From Sympetrum striolatum (lineage: Eukaryota > Arthropoda > Insecta > Odonata > Libellulidae): 64,000 bases of DNA. The position numbers were made by a program, and so were the translations under genes. Location: the NCBI GenBank assembly GCA_947579665.1, contig OX388352.1, positions 34,714,216-34,778,215 of the forward strand, written 5' to 3'. The notes under the pieces were generated by a model. The model worked only from the letters and a program-made list of their open reading frames with translations. It did no database searches and was not told where the DNA came from. Position 1 is the stretch's first letter; every line of letters starts with the position of its first letter. Below are positions 62,951 to 64,000 of this stretch, piece after piece.

Positions 62951-64000
62951 CACGTGTTCACTGGGTTGGCAGCTCTGATTCCGTTAGAGGCTTCTCCTGC
63001 ATCCAGTTTAGTCCTTACTACTGTGGAGACGAATGTTATTACTCTTACCCTAAAACAGAGACATGTATCAATATACGAAAATATATTACAAAAATATACT
63101 TCCAAGAAAATTTAGAATAGTGAAACTGAGTAACTATTTCAGGATTAATACTATGTTAAATTAAGTATACGAGTACAATATTCACCTGTTCACTGGATTG
63201 GCAGCTCTGATTCCGTTAGAGACTTTTCCTACACCCACTTCAGCCTTATGTCTGTGGAGACGACTGTTACTAATCATTCCCTAAAACAGCGAAATGTTTC
63301 AATAAACGAAAATATATTACAAAAATATACTTCCAAGAAAATTTAGAATAGTGAAACTGAGTAACTATTTCAGGATTAATACTATGTTAAATTAAGTATA
63401 CGAGTACAATATTCACGTGTTCACTGGGTTGGCAGCTCTGATTCCGTTAGAGGCTTCTCCTGCATCCAGTTTAGTCCTTACTACTGTGGAGACGACTGAT
63501 ACTACTCCTTCCCTTAAACAGAAACATGTATCAATAAGCGAAAATATATTACAAAAATATACTTCCAAGAAAATTTAGAATATTGAAATTGAATAACTGT
63601 TTCAGGAGTAATACTATGTTAAATTAATTATACGAGTACAATATTCATGTGTTCACTAGATTGGCAGCTCTGATTTCGTGAGAGACATCTCCTGCACCCA
63701 GTATAATCCTTACATCTGTGGAGACGACTGTTACTAATCCTTCCCTAAAACAGAGACATGTATCAATAAACAAAAATATATTACAAAAATATACTTCCAA
63801 GAAAATTTAGTATATTGAAATTGAATAACTGTTTCAGGGTTACTACTATGTTAAATTAAGTATACGAGTACAATATTCACGTGTTCACTGGATTGGCAGC
63901 TCTGATTCCGTTAGAGACTTCTCCTGCATCCTGTTTAGTCCTTACTTCTGTAAATACGACTGCTACTACTCCTTCCCTAAAACAGAGACATGTATCAATA

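Larger units (their letters stand above)
7128..64000 (+). repeat. Satellite DNA array, about 232-bp monomer, roughly 243 copies
   Basis: The whole stretch is head-to-tail copies of one AT-rich monomer. Landmarks in order are CAATAAACGAAAATATATTA, ACTTCCAAGAAAATTTAGAA, TGAATAACTGTTTCAGGG, TACTATGTTAAATTAAGTAT, ACAATATTCACGTGTTCACT, GGATTGGCAGCTCTGATTCC, CCTGCACCCAGTTTAGTCC, GAGACGACTGTTACTA and CCTTCCCTAAAACAGAGACA. The spacing of the GTGTTCACTGG landmark is 232 bp, with 1-2 nt indels in some copies. Copies keep one orientation throughout, and the only visible foreign insert is the 545-bp element at 48924. The array starts within a monomer and continues past the window end. Monomers fall into alternating types: C-T-C-C-T-G-C-A-C-C-C with A-A-T-C-C-T-T-C-C-C, G-A-G-G-C-T-T-C with C-A-T-C-C-A-G, C-A-T-C-C-A-A-T with A-C-G-A-A-T-G-T-T, and a TAAATACGAC type. 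A centromeric, pericentromeric or other heterochromatic role is inference. Confidence 0.97.

Noticed and set aside
7128..64000. CRISPR-like array
   Set aside because: The repeat unit is the entire 232-bp monomer with no unique spacers, and the context is eukaryotic.
7128..64000. CENP-B box in the monomer
   Set aside because: I looked for TTCG...A..CGGG on both strands of typical monomers and found TTCG contexts but never the CGGG half at the right spacing.
7128..64000. rDNA, 5S, histone or other tandem gene array
   Set aside because: No conserved RNA or histone sequence is present in the monomer, which is about two-thirds AT and too short for rDNA or histone units.

Overview
The window is eukaryotic, nuclear and almost entirely non-coding. 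An intron-split collagen IV remnant and two wrecked non-LTR retrotransposons point to an animal, most likely an arthropod or another invertebrate (inference; the species cannot be fixed from this sequence). No intact protein-coding gene, rRNA, tRNA or prokaryotic-type operon is visible.

Left flank, 1 to about 7,127. An AT-rich start leads into two consecutive 3'-terminal exons (803-915 and 1759 to about 2010) that encode the second half of a type IV collagen NC1 domain, with recognisable splice sites. A 2-nt deletion, a lost cysteine, two Arg-to-Cys changes and no stop at the expected end mark them as a pseudogene. A short retroelement 3' tail lies in the intron between them. A 3'-truncated LINE on the plus strand (about 2100-5265) begins just after the last collagen codons. 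It has gag zinc knuckles, an AP-type endonuclease and a reverse transcriptase, broken by stops and frameshifts. A short unclassified segment built on a GAGAAATGTGT motif follows, then a second LINE on the minus strand (about 6841-5541). That one has lost its middle, so its endonuclease start is joined directly to its reverse transcriptase C-terminus.

Right part, about 7,128 to 64,000 (89% of the window). This is one continuous head-to-tail satellite with a monomer of about 232 bp, roughly 243 copies, and it runs off the right edge. Monomers fall into recurring variant types, and blocks of monomers are repeated in register at fixed offsets: 4,403, 7,173 and 9,720 bp in the left half; 2,088, 3,014/3,246, 6,027, about 10,051-10,283 and 10,747 bp in the right half. 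These are higher-order and segmental duplications produced by unequal exchange. The many 60-130 codon open frames here are by-products of the repeat and are not annotated as genes.

The only visible interruption of the satellite is a 545-bp element at 48,924-49,468, with imperfect terminal inverted repeats starting CCCTTAA and flanked on both sides by TTAA. It fits a non-autonomous piggyBac-type MITE whose empty site is preserved in neighbouring monomers.

The window therefore looks like the edge of a centromeric, pericentromeric or other heterochromatic satellite block next to a transposon graveyard holding a dead piece of a basement-membrane gene. I found no undescribed multi-gene system. 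The notable content is the satellite's multi-level structure, the TTAA element and the collagen IV relic.
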